From the NCBI GenBank assembly GCA_022457155.1, contig JAJGOT010000412.1, forward strand, positions 301,001-365,000: a stretch of 64,000 bases of DNA, given 5' to 3'. The position numbers and the translations under genes were made by a program. This document shows positions 33,884 to 45,888 of the stretch, piece by piece (position 1 is the first letter of the stretch; every line of letters starts with the position of its first letter). Origin of the DNA: Cladopsammia gracilis. Lineage: Eukaryota > Cnidaria > Anthozoa > Scleractinia > Dendrophylliidae. The notes under the pieces are model-generated. The model was not told the origin of the DNA and did not search any database. It saw only the letters and a program-made list of their open reading frames with translations.

Positions 33884-33974
33884 GGGTTTGTATGTGCTAG
33901 TTGCTACCTTTTTAGCAACACATTTTTTGTTGAGAACGGTTAAACCATTCTGCTTGGCATAATTTTCAAACATG

Positions 33975-34019
33975 TATTTATACCCTTGCTGTGGATCGAA
34001 TTTCCTCGTTTCCTATTGG
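33975..34019 (-). promoter_or_regulatory. Putative unit promoter (CCAAT + TATA)
   Basis: On the minus strand CCAAT (34014-34019 region) is followed about 32 bases later by TATAAATA (33982-33975), which lies about 92 bases upstream of the ribozyme. The pattern repeats in every complete unit at +1142-base steps. PLE copy 2 has the same order and similar spacing with different bases, which supports a real promoter. The start site is not determined. Confidence 0.5.
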
Positions 34020-34979
34020 CTCTTCAATAGAAATTTCGATCCTCTCCGCTTGAAGCTAAGCGTGTGTTTCTTTGGAAGGCATTATTTGAAAATTTTAGCA
34101 CTTTCTTCTTTTGACTGAAATGAGGATATTTCTAAATGTGAGCGGTTACGTTTCCTGCATATTCCTTCTTGAGTTCGGAATGGATGCTATTAGATCAGTG
34201 CGCATTTCTTGATTTTATCCTCTGTCATATTTATGAGTGCGTATTTGTGTTGATCTTACACAAGGTAAAACGGGGCCTGCCTAAAACAATCAATCAAGTG
34301 TAAAATGGGGGTGGCAGGCCTGCACGACTCTTACCTCATGTTTTTAATGCCATTTGCTCCTTCTATATGTTTTGGACGGGTATTCTACATTTAGCCGTTT
34401 GTTAAGGAGGATTTTAGTGACTGTAGAGTGTAGACTGAGTTTAAAACCTTTCAAAAGCCGCGTGCAACGGACTAGAGGTCAAGTAAAGGTGTCTGTTGTA
34501 GTTTTCCGTGGTATTGCGCTTGTAGATTTTGACCTCATTTTAGCGTCCTTTTTTGCCTGGCGGCTGTATCGTTGTTTTCGCCATTATTTATATTGGCATG
34601 TAGATTTTTCAGTATGTAGGAAAGGTTTGAATTTCTCTAACTTTTCTCTCTGAAATACCGGACATGACAAGATCTGAAATGATCTGTTGTCCGTGAATGT
34701 CTTTCCTGCTATTAATTCTATGTCACGCTGGGCCCAGCTATTTTAGATTTGTCTTTGCAGGATTTTAATGTTCAGGATCTAAGCTTTAGAGCAGAGAGAG
34801 TTGTAGCTTTAAAAGCTATTCAACTTGTAGAGAGTTGAAGTTTGTCTCAGTCAAGACTGTAATTTTAGCTTCCATTCGCTACGCTTTATAGCTTTGTGGA
34901 GCTCACTGTGATTACTAAAATCTCCGTTGGCAATTTTGGCAGTCTAGCGACTGCTTCGTTTACGCCACTATTCTATTCA

Positions 34980-35025
34980 GGCAAGACCATGGTTTCGGTT
35001 CTCCTCTCGAACCTCATCAGTTGCC
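34980..35025 (-). ncRNA. Type I hammerhead ribozyme, unit 2
   Basis: Identical to the unit 1 ribozyme; cleavage predicted between 34985 and 34984. Confidence 0.9.
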
Positions 35026-36121
35026 GGGTTTGTATGTGCTAGTTGCTACCTTTTTAGCAACACATTTTTTGTTGAGAACGGTTAAACCATTCTGCTTGGC
35101 ATAATTTTCAAACATGTATTTATACCCTTGCTGTGGATCGAATTTCCTCGTTTCCTATTGGCTCTTCAATAGAAATTTCGATCCTCTCCGCTTGAAGCTA
35201 AGCGTGTGTTTCTTTGGAAGGCATTATTTGAAAATTTTAGCACTTTCTTCTTTTGACTGAAATGAGGATATTTCTAAATGTGAGCGGTTACGTTTCCTGC
35301 ATATTCCTTCTTGAGTTCGGAATGGATGCTATTAGATCAGTGCGCATTTCTTGATTTTATCCTCTGTCATATTTATGAGTGCGTATTTGTGTTGATCTTA
35401 CACAAGGTAAAACGGGGCCTGCCTAAAACAATCAATCAAGTGTAAAATGGGGGTGGCAGGCCTGCACGACTCTTACCTCATGTTTTTAATGCCATTTGCT
35501 CCTTCTATATGTTTTGGACGGGTATTCTACATTTAGCCGTTTGTTAAGGAGGATTTTAGTGACTGTAGAGTGTAGACTGAGTTTAAAACCTTTCAAAAGC
35601 CGCGTGCAACGGACTAGAGGTCAAGTAAAGGTGTCTGTTGTAGTTTTCCGTGGTATTGCGCTTGTAGATTTTGACCTCATTTTAGCGTCCTTTTTTGCCT
35701 GGCGGCTGTATCGTTGTTTTCGCCATTATTTATATTGGCATGTAGATTTTTCAGTATGTAGGAAAGGTTTGAATTTCTCTAACTTTTCTCTCTGAAATAC
35801 CGGACATGACAAGATCTGAAATGATCTGTTGTCCGTGAATGTCTTTCCTGCTATTAATTCTATGTCACGCTGGGCCCAGCTATTTTAGATTTGTCTTTGC
35901 AGGATTTTAATGTTCAGGATCTAAGCTTTAGAGCAGAGAGAGTTGTAGCTTTAAAAGCTATTCAACTTGTAGAGAGTTGAAGTTTGTCTCAGTCAAGACT
36001 GTAATTTTAGCTTCCATTCGCTACGCTTTATAGCTTTGTGGAGCTCACTGTGATTACTAAAATCTCCGTTGGCAATTTTGGCAGTCTAGCGACTGCTTCG
36101 TTTACGCCACTATTCTATTCA

Positions 36122-36167
36122 GGCAAGACCATGGTTTCGGTTCTCCTCTCGAACCTCATCAGTTGCC
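36122..36167 (-). ncRNA. Type I hammerhead ribozyme, unit 3
   Basis: Identical core and stems; cleavage predicted between 36127 and 36126. Confidence 0.9.
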
Positions 36168-37263
36168 GGGTTTGTATGTGCTAGTTGCTACCTTTTTAGC
36201 AACACATTTTTTGTTGAGAACGGTTAAACCATTCTGCTTGGCATAATTTTCAAACATGTATTTATACCCTTGCTGTGGATCGAATTTCCTCGTTTCCTAT
36301 TGGCTCTTCAATAGAAATTTCGATCCTCTCCGCTTGAAGCTAAGCGTGTGTTTCTTTGGAAGGCATTATTTGAAAATTTTAGCACTTTCTTCTTTTGACT
36401 GAAATGAGGATATTTCTAAATGTGAGCGGTTACGTTTCCTGCATATTCCTTCTTGAGTTCGGAATGGATGCTATTAGATCAGTGCGCATTTCTTGATTTT
36501 ATCCTCTGTCATATTTATGAGTGCGTATTTGTGTTGATCTTACACAAGGTAAAACGGGGCCTGCCTAAAACAATCAATCAAGTGTAAAATGGGGGTGGCA
36601 GGCCTGCACGACTCTTACCTCATGTTTTTAATGCCATTTGCTCCTTCTATATGTTTTGGACGGGTATTCTACATTTAGCCGTTTGTTAAGGAGGATTTTA
36701 GTGACTGTAGAGTGTAGACTGAGTTTAAAACCTTTCAAAAGCCGCGTGCAACGGACTAGAGGTCAAGTAAAGGTGTCTGTTGTAGTTTTCCGTGGTATTG
36801 CGCTTGTAGATTTTGACCTCATTTTAGCGTCCTTTTTTGCCTGGCGGCTGTATCGTTGTTTTCGCCATTATTTATATTGGCATGTAGATTTTTCAGTATG
36901 TAGGAAAGGTTTGAATTTCTCTAACTTTTCTCTCTGAAATACCGGACATGACAAGATCTGAAATGATCTGTTGTCCGTGAATGTCTTTCCTGCTATTAAT
37001 TCTATGTCACGCTGGGCCCAGCTATTTTAGATTTGTCTTTGCAGGATTTTAATGTTCAGGATCTAAGCTTTAGAGCAGAGAGAGTTGTAGCTTTAAAAGC
37101 TATTCAACTTGTAGAGAGTTGAAGTTTGTCTCAGTCAAGACTGTAATTTTAGCTTCCATTCGCTACGCTTTATAGCTTTGTGGAGCTCACTGTGATTACT
37201 AAAATCTCCGTTGGCAATTTTGGCAGTCTAGCGACTGCTTCGTTTACGCCACTATTCTATTCA

Positions 37264-37309
37264 GGCAAGACCATGGTTTCGGTTCTCCTCTCGAACCTCA
37301 TCAGTTGCC
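37264..37309 (-). ncRNA. Type I hammerhead ribozyme, unit 4
   Basis: Identical core and stems; cleavage predicted between 37269 and 37268. Confidence 0.9.
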
Positions 37310-38405
37310 GGGTTTGTATGTGCTAGTTGCTACCTTTTTAGCAACACATTTTTTGTTGAGAACGGTTAAACCATTCTGCTTGGCATAATTTTCAAACATG
37401 TATTTATACCCTTGCTGTGGATCGAATTTCCTCGTTTCCTATTGGCTCTTCAATAGAAATTTCGATCCTCTCCGCTTGAAGCTAAGCGTGTGTTTCTTTG
37501 GAAGGCATTATTTGAAAATTTTAGCACTTTCTTCTTTTGACTGAAATGAGGATATTTCTAAATGTGAGCGGTTACGTTTCCTGCATATTCCTTCTTGAGT
37601 TCGGAATGGATGCTATTAGATCAGTGCGCATTTCTTGATTTTATCCTCTGTCATATTTATGAGTGCGTATTTGTGTTGATCTTACACAAGGTAAAACGGG
37701 GCCTGCCTAAAACAATCAATCAAGTGTAAAATGGGGGTGGCAGGCCTGCACGACTCTTACCTCATGTTTTTAATGCCATTTGCTCCTTCTATATGTTTTG
37801 GACGGGTATTCTACATTTAGCCGTTTGTTAAGGAGGATTTTAGTGACTGTAGAGTGTAGACTGAGTTTAAAACCTTTCAAAAGCCGCGTGCAACGGACTA
37901 GAGGTCAAGTAAAGGTGTCTGTTGTAGTTTTCCGTGGTATTGCGCTTGTAGATTTTGACCTCATTTTAGCGTCCTTTTTTGCCTGGCGGCTGTATCGTTG
38001 TTTTCGCCATTATTTATATTGGCATGTAGATTTTTCAGTATGTAGGAAAGGTTTGAATTTCTCTAACTTTTCTCTCTGAAATACCGGACATGACAAGATC
38101 TGAAATGATCTGTTGTCCGTGAATGTCTTTCCTGCTATTAATTCTATGTCACGCTGGGCCCAGCTATTTTAGATTTGTCTTTGCAGGATTTTAATGTTCA
38201 GGATCTAAGCTTTAGAGCAGAGAGAGTTGTAGCTTTAAAAGCTATTCAACTTGTAGAGAGTTGAAGTTTGTCTCAGTCAAGACTGTAATTTTAGCTTCCA
38301 TTCGCTACGCTTTATAGCTTTGTGGAGCTCACTGTGATTACTAAAATCTCCGTTGGCAATTTTGGCAGTCTAGCGACTGCTTCGTTTACGCCACTATTCT
38401 ATTCA

Positions 38406-38451
38406 GGCAAGACCATGGTTTCGGTTCTCCTCTCGAACCTCATCAGTTGCC
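38406..38451 (-). ncRNA. Type I hammerhead ribozyme, unit 5
   Basis: Identical core and stems; cleavage predicted between 38411 and 38410. Confidence 0.9.
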
Positions 38452-39547
38452 GGGTTTGTATGTGCTAGTTGCTACCTTTTTAGCAACACATTTTTTGTTG
38501 AGAACGGTTAAACCATTCTGCTTGGCATAATTTTCAAACATGTATTTATACCCTTGCTGTGGATCGAATTTCCTCGTTTCCTATTGGCTCTTCAATAGAA
38601 ATTTCGATCCTCTCCGCTTGAAGCTAAGCGTGTGTTTCTTTGGAAGGCATTATTTGAAAATTTTAGCACTTTCTTCTTTTGACTGAAATGAGGATATTTC
38701 TAAATGTGAGCGGTTACGTTTCCTGCATATTCCTTCTTGAGTTCGGAATGGATGCTATTAGATCAGTGCGCATTTCTTGATTTTATCCTCTGTCATATTT
38801 ATGAGTGCGTATTTGTGTTGATCTTACACAAGGTAAAACGGGGCCTGCCTAAAACAATCAATCAAGTGTAAAATGGGGGTGGCAGGCCTGCACGACTCTT
38901 ACCTCATGTTTTTAATGCCATTTGCTCCTTCTATATGTTTTGGACGGGTATTCTACATTTAGCCGTTTGTTAAGGAGGATTTTAGTGACTGTAGAGTGTA
39001 GACTGAGTTTAAAACCTTTCAAAAGCCGCGTGCAACGGACTAGAGGTCAAGTAAAGGTGTCTGTTGTAGTTTTCCGTGGTATTGCGCTTGTAGATTTTGA
39101 CCTCATTTTAGCGTCCTTTTTTGCCTGGCGGCTGTATCGTTGTTTTCGCCATTATTTATATTGGCATGTAGATTTTTCAGTATGTAGGAAAGGTTTGAAT
39201 TTCTCTAACTTTTCTCTCTGAAATACCGGACATGACAAGATCTGAAATGATCTGTTGTCCGTGAATGTCTTTCCTGCTATTAATTCTATGTCACGCTGGG
39301 CCCAGCTATTTTAGATTTGTCTTTGCAGGATTTTAATGTTCAGGATCTAAGCTTTAGAGCAGAGAGAGTTGTAGCTTTAAAAGCTATTCAACTTGTAGAG
39401 AGTTGAAGTTTGTCTCAGTCAAGACTGTAATTTTAGCTTCCATTCGCTACGCTTTATAGCTTTGTGGAGCTCACTGTGATTACTAAAATCTCCGTTGGCA
39501 ATTTTGGCAGTCTAGCGACTGCTTCGTTTACGCCACTATTCTATTCA

Positions 39548-39593
39548 GGCAAGACCATGGTTTCGGTTCTCCTCTCGAACCTCATCAGTTGCC
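39548..39593 (-). ncRNA. Type I hammerhead ribozyme, unit 6
   Basis: Identical core and stems; cleavage predicted between 39553 and 39552. Confidence 0.9.
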
Positions 39594-40689
39594 GGGTTTG
39601 TATGTGCTAGTTGCTACCTTTTTAGCAACACATTTTTTGTTGAGAACGGTTAAACCATTCTGCTTGGCATAATTTTCAAACATGTATTTATACCCTTGCT
39701 GTGGATCGAATTTCCTCGTTTCCTATTGGCTCTTCAATAGAAATTTCGATCCTCTCCGCTTGAAGCTAAGCGTGTGTTTCTTTGGAAGGCATTATTTGAA
39801 AATTTTAGCACTTTCTTCTTTTGACTGAAATGAGGATATTTCTAAATGTGAGCGGTTACGTTTCCTGCATATTCCTTCTTGAGTTCGGAATGGATGCTAT
39901 TAGATCAGTGCGCATTTCTTGATTTTATCCTCTGTCATATTTATGAGTGCGTATTTGTGTTGATCTTACACAAGGTAAAACGGGGCCTGCCTAAAACAAT
40001 CAATCAAGTGTAAAATGGGGGTGGCAGGCCTGCACGACTCTTACCTCATGTTTTTAATGCCATTTGCTCCTTCTATATGTTTTGGACGGGTATTCTACAT
40101 TTAGCCGTTTGTTAAGGAGGATTTTAGTGACTGTAGAGTGTAGACTGAGTTTAAAACCTTTCAAAAGCCGCGTGCAACGGACTAGAGGTCAAGTAAAGGT
40201 GTCTGTTGTAGTTTTCCGTGGTATTGCGCTTGTAGATTTTGACCTCATTTTAGCGTCCTTTTTTGCCTGGCGGCTGTATCGTTGTTTTCGCCATTATTTA
40301 TATTGGCATGTAGATTTTTCAGTATGTAGGAAAGGTTTGAATTTCTCTAACTTTTCTCTCTGAAATACCGGACATGACAAGATCTGAAATGATCTGTTGT
40401 CCGTGAATGTCTTTCCTGCTATTAATTCTATGTCACGCTGGGCCCAGCTATTTTAGATTTGTCTTTGCAGGATTTTAATGTTCAGGATCTAAGCTTTAGA
40501 GCAGAGAGAGTTGTAGCTTTAAAAGCTATTCAACTTGTAGAGAGTTGAAGTTTGTCTCAGTCAAGACTGTAATTTTAGCTTCCATTCGCTACGCTTTATA
40601 GCTTTGTGGAGCTCACTGTGATTACTAAAATCTCCGTTGGCAATTTTGGCAGTCTAGCGACTGCTTCGTTTACGCCACTATTCTATTCA

Positions 40690-40735
40690 GGCAAGACCAT
40701 GGTTTCGGTTCTCCTCTCGAACCTCATCAGTTGCC
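40690..40735 (-). ncRNA. Type I hammerhead ribozyme, unit 7
   Basis: Identical core and stems; cleavage predicted between 40695 and 40694. Confidence 0.9.
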
Positions 40736-41831
40736 GGGTTTGTATGTGCTAGTTGCTACCTTTTTAGCAACACATTTTTTGTTGAGAACGGTTAAACCAT
40801 TCTGCTTGGCATAATTTTCAAACATGTATTTATACCCTTGCTGTGGATCGAATTTCCTCGTTTCCTATTGGCTCTTCAATAGAAATTTCGATCCTCTCCG
40901 CTTGAAGCTAAGCGTGTGTTTCTTTGGAAGGCATTATTTGAAAATTTTAGCACTTTCTTCTTTTGACTGAAATGAGGATATTTCTAAATGTGAGCGGTTA
41001 CGTTTCCTGCATATTCCTTCTTGAGTTCGGAATGGATGCTATTAGATCAGTGCGCATTTCTTGATTTTATCCTCTGTCATATTTATGAGTGCGTATTTGT
41101 GTTGATCTTACACAAGGTAAAACGGGGCCTGCCTAAAACAATCAATCAAGTGTAAAATGGGGGTGGCAGGCCTGCACGACTCTTACCTCATGTTTTTAAT
41201 GCCATTTGCTCCTTCTATATGTTTTGGACGGGTATTCTACATTTAGCCGTTTGTTAAGGAGGATTTTAGTGACTGTAGAGTGTAGACTGAGTTTAAAACC
41301 TTTCAAAAGCCGCGTGCAACGGACTAGAGGTCAAGTAAAGGTGTCTGTTGTAGTTTTCCGTGGTATTGCGCTTGTAGATTTTGACCTCATTTTAGCGTCC
41401 TTTTTTGCCTGGCGGCTGTATCGTTGTTTTCGCCATTATTTATATTGGCATGTAGATTTTTCAGTATGTAGGAAAGGTTTGAATTTCTCTAACTTTTCTC
41501 TCTGAAATACCGGACATGACAAGATCTGAAATGATCTGTTGTCCGTGAATGTCTTTCCTGCTATTAATTCTATGTCACGCTGGGCCCAGCTATTTTAGAT
41601 TTGTCTTTGCAGGATTTTAATGTTCAGGATCTAAGCTTTAGAGCAGAGAGAGTTGTAGCTTTAAAAGCTATTCAACTTGTAGAGAGTTGAAGTTTGTCTC
41701 AGTCAAGACTGTAATTTTAGCTTCCATTCGCTACGCTTTATAGCTTTGTGGAGCTCACTGTGATTACTAAAATCTCCGTTGGCAATTTTGGCAGTCTAGC
41801 GACTGCTTCGTTTACGCCACTATTCTATTCA

Positions 41832-41877
41832 GGCAAGACCATGGTTTCGGTTCTCCTCTCGAACCTCATCAGTTGCC
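41832..41877 (-). ncRNA. Type I hammerhead ribozyme, unit 8
   Basis: Identical core and stems; cleavage predicted between 41837 and 41836. Confidence 0.9.
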
Positions 41878-42973
41878 GGGTTTGTATGTGCTAGTTGCTA
41901 CCTTTTTAGCAACACATTTTTTGTTGAGAACGGTTAAACCATTCTGCTTGGCATAATTTTCAAACATGTATTTATACCCTTGCTGTGGATCGAATTTCCT
42001 CGTTTCCTATTGGCTCTTCAATAGAAATTTCGATCCTCTCCGCTTGAAGCTAAGCGTGTGTTTCTTTGGAAGGCATTATTTGAAAATTTTAGCACTTTCT
42101 TCTTTTGACTGAAATGAGGATATTTCTAAATGTGAGCGGTTACGTTTCCTGCATATTCCTTCTTGAGTTCGGAATGGATGCTATTAGATCAGTGCGCATT
42201 TCTTGATTTTATCCTCTGTCATATTTATGAGTGCGTATTTGTGTTGATCTTACACAAGGTAAAACGGGGCCTGCCTAAAACAATCAATCAAGTGTAAAAT
42301 GGGGGTGGCAGGCCTGCACGACTCTTACCTCATGTTTTTAATGCCATTTGCTCCTTCTATATGTTTTGGACGGGTATTCTACATTTAGCCGTTTGTTAAG
42401 GAGGATTTTAGTGACTGTAGAGTGTAGACTGAGTTTAAAACCTTTCAAAAGCCGCGTGCAACGGACTAGAGGTCAAGTAAAGGTGTCTGTTGTAGTTTTC
42501 CGTGGTATTGCGCTTGTAGATTTTGACCTCATTTTAGCGTCCTTTTTTGCCTGGCGGCTGTATCGTTGTTTTCGCCATTATTTATATTGGCATGTAGATT
42601 TTTCAGTATGTAGGAAAGGTTTGAATTTCTCTAACTTTTCTCTCTGAAATACCGGACATGACAAGATCTGAAATGATCTGTTGTCCGTGAATGTCTTTCC
42701 TGCTATTAATTCTATGTCACGCTGGGCCCAGCTATTTTAGATTTGTCTTTGCAGGATTTTAATGTTCAGGATCTAAGCTTTAGAGCAGAGAGAGTTGTAG
42801 CTTTAAAAGCTATTCAACTTGTAGAGAGTTGAAGTTTGTCTCAGTCAAGACTGTAATTTTAGCTTCCATTCGCTACGCTTTATAGCTTTGTGGAGCTCAC
42901 TGTGATTACTAAAATCTCCGTTGGCAATTTTGGCAGTCTAGCGACTGCTTCGTTTACGCCACTATTCTATTCA

Positions 42974-43019
42974 GGCAAGACCATGGTTTCGGTTCTCCTC
43001 TCGAACCTCATCAGTTGCC
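42974..43019 (-). ncRNA. Type I hammerhead ribozyme, unit 9
   Basis: Last ribozyme of the array. The tenth unit is truncated before this point, so it has none. Confidence 0.9.
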
Positions 43020-43861
43020 GGGTTTGTATGTGCTAGTTGCTACCTTTTTAGCAACACATTTTTTGTTGAGAACGGTTAAACCATTCTGCTTGGCATAATT
43101 TTCAAACATGTATTTATACCCTTGCTGTGGATCGAATTTCCTCGTTTCCTATTGGCTCTTCAATAGAAATTTCGATCCTCTCCGCTTGAAGCTAAGCGTG
43201 TGTTTCTTTGGAAGGCATTATTTGAAAATTTTAGCACTTTCTTCTTTTGACTGAAATGAGGATATTTCTAAATGTGAGCGGTTACGTTTCCTGCATATTC
43301 CTTCTTGAGTTCGGAATGGATGCTATTAGATCAGTGCGCATTTCTTGATTTTATCCTCTGTCATATTTATGAGTGCGTATTTGTGTTGATCTTACACAAG
43401 GTAAAACGGGGCCTGCCTAAAACAATCAATCAAGTGTAAAATGGGGGTGGCAGGCCTGCACGACTCTTACCTCATGTTTTTAATGCCATTTGCTCCTTCT
43501 ATATGTTTTGGACGGGTATTCTACATTTAGCCGTTTGTTAAGGAGGATTTTAGTGACTGTAGAGTGTAGACTGAGTTTAAAACCTTTCAAAAGCCGCGTG
43601 CAACGGACTAGAGGTCAAGTAAAGGTGTCTGTTGTAGTTTTCCGTGGTATTGCGCTTGTAGATTTTGACCTCATTTTAGCGTCCTTTTTTGCCTGGCGGC
43701 TGTATCGTTGTTTTCGCCATTATTTATATTGGCATGTAGATTTTTCAGTATGTAGGAAAGGTTTGAATTTCTCTAACTTTTCTCTCTGAAATACCGGACA
43801 TGACAAGATCTGAAATGATCTGTTGTCCGTGAATGTCTTTCCTGCTATGATAATAATAAAA

Positions 43862-45823
43862 TCGGTCAGTACAAAATGCAGACTGCAGACTGCAGATTGC
43901 AGACTGCAGACTGGGTATAAAATGCAGACTAGGTATAAAATGCAGACTGCAGACTGCAGACTGAGTATAAAATGCAGACTGAGACCAAAATTGGGTATAA
44001 AATGCAGACGGACTGCAAAATTGTCATTTCGTGCAATACACGATATATTTTCATCGTTAACTCACCCCACTGTCATGTAATCACCTTTCTGAGTTCGTTT
44101 CCTTGCAATTTCCTCTCCATATGCGTAGACAGTCCGTTTACTTTTTGCGCTGAAACCGGACAAACATCACGTTCGATCGTGGAGCCGCCATCTTGAATAA
44201 TCTGAGGGCTATGTCTAAAGTCTGGAACGAGGAATCGGGGAACGGGGATCGAGGAATCTCTAAAACGGGGGAATCTCTAAAATGGGGAATCTCTAAAATA
44301 GGGAATCTCTAAAATAGGGAATCTCTAAAACAGGGAATCTCTAAAATAGGGAATCTCTAAAATGGGGAATCTCTAGAACGGGGAATCTCTAAAATAGGGA
44401 ATCTCTAAAATAGGGAATCTTAAAAGCAGCTGTTAAGAGAAATGAGATCACAAGAGTTTTTTCAAGGTGGCCATAAGTAAAGCTGTCCGCTCGTGATAAA
44501 AATTTCGCTCAGAAAACTCTGACAAGGCAAAGGATGTTGCTGAGGGTCCGTTGCACGCGGCTTTTAATATAAATGAATGGGGTAAGTTTCTAGAGAAACT
44601 GTGCAAGTTTCAAGTATTATCTTGTCTGCCGCTTCGTAAATACGACGCGCCTATTACGTCTCAAATTTCCATTATCATTAACTCGAGCTGCCATTATTAT
44701 TAACTATTAACTCTCCTCGGGGGAGAACCTCGGATTTCAATTTAACGGTCACGAGAAGAGAGTTAATAGTTAATAATAATGGGAGCTCGAGTTAATAATA
44801 ATGGAAATTTGAGACGTAATAGGCGCGTCGTATTTACGAAGCGGCAGACAAGATAATATTTGAAACTTGCGTGCAAGGTCAACCGTCTTCGCTCTGATTC
44901 AAATCGCTTTCAAAACGACTCAAAAAGACACAGGAAGACAGGTAAATAACAATATTTTATTAAATGATTATGTTACAGCCGATAAAGCGTTTGGGCTCCC
45001 TGTGAATAGATTATCATCGACCGCTTGTTCAAATGAAGACGTGAGGGAGACTTACTGGCAATAAAAAGGAAACTAGAGATTTAGAGATTCCCCATTTTAG
45101 AGAGATTCTCTATTTTAGAGATTCCCCGTTCCCCGGCCCTCGTTTTCCGATTCCCCGTTCTTTTTTTTCAGACATGGCCATAATCCGAGCAACCCGAACG
45201 AAGTCATTTCCGATTTGTGATCGTGATTTCCGATTTGTCATTACCGCTCCCTGTTACCGCTGGCTTTAATGTTTACCCACTGCCTAATCACCATCACCTA
45301 AATATCAGCTCCCTGTACCAAAGATACGTATAGTATTATTCAAAGCTTTCAAGAAATAAAATTACTTTCACATGAACAATATCGCTTAAAAAACGTTCCA
45401 GAACTACAACTTACCCGGATGGCCGATAAGAGGGTCGCTCCGAGTCACATGATTCTCAGCTGATATCGACTTAAAACGGGTTAAATCGCGGCAAGCTTGT
45501 TTTTCCGTTCGCCGAGGCAAATAAGCACGTATTATTCTTGGTTTGAGATCAAGTAATACAGCGTTTCAATTCAATGTTGACGTTTAGCGCCAAGAGAGAA
45601 ACTTTTAGCCGCTGATAAACTAGGGAAGGCAATTGCGTGACACTGGGGTACGTTGAAAACATTGTTATCGGACAGTCTGCATTTTATACTCAATTTTGGT
45701 CTCAGTCCTGCATTTTATACCCAATCTGCAGTCTGCAGTCTGCGTTTTATACCTAGTCTGCATTTTATACCCAGTCTGCAGTCTGCAATCTGCAGTCTGC
45801 AGTCTGCATTTTGTACTGACCGA
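43862..45823. mobile_element. 1962-bp foldback DNA transposon with 8-bp target duplication
   Basis: The ends TCGGTCAGTACAAAATGCAG and the exact inverse are flanked by TAATAAAA on both sides (43854-43861 and 45824-45831). Terminal repeats of about 150 bases are built of GCAGACT and GGTATAAAATGCAGAC subrepeats. Further in, GGGAATCTCTAAAA repeats (44230-44425) have inverse partners near 45077-45155, and the centre (44612-44866) is a long palindrome around AACTCTCCTCGGGGGAGAAC. No transposase frame is present. An 8-bp duplication fits hAT, P or Merlin-type enzymes; I cannot choose. It inserted into the 3' end of PLE copy 2, so it is younger than that. Confidence 0.85.
44230..44425 (+). repeat. 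GGGAATCTCTAAAA minisatellite
   Basis: About a dozen copies of a 14-16 base unit (GGGAATCTCTAAAAYR) lie in the left half of the foldback element. A shorter inverse block is in its right half. Confidence 0.8.
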
Positions 45824-45888
45824 TAATAAAATGACAGGCCTGCGCGACTCACTGCGTGATGTTGTTTACATTTTTTATGAACGCTGCC

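Larger units (their letters stand above)
33155..43848 (-). repeat. Tandem array, about 9.4 copies of a 1142-bp hammerhead unit
   Basis: Ten starts of the same sequence are spaced exactly 1142 bases apart. The copies look identical base for base wherever I compared them, and the tenth is cut after about 410 bases. On the minus strand each unit runs AGGCAGGCCCCGTTTTACC (5' end), a CCAAT box, TATAAATA, a hammerhead ribozyme, about 640 bases without a minus-strand gene, then GTCGTGCAGGCCTGCCACCC and ATTTTACACTTGATTGATTG. PLE copy 2 has the same order of parts. A multimeric transcript would be cut by each ribozyme into 1142-nt monomers, as in retrozymes (non-autonomous hammerhead retroelements thought to use PLE or LTR polymerases). 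The plus-strand 99-codon frame in each unit is antisense and not kept in the old copy at 3109, so I do not call it a gene. Perfect identity means recent amplification, ongoing homogenisation, or an assembly artefact. Confidence 0.9.

Noticed and set aside
33155..43848. CRISPR-like or rDNA-like array
   Set aside because: The units are 1142 bp with no spacer variation, no rRNA-like conserved cores, and an animal retroelement context.
43862..45823. Transposase gene in the foldback element
   Set aside because: Only short frames occur over palindromic and repeat DNA; no catalytic motif is visible.
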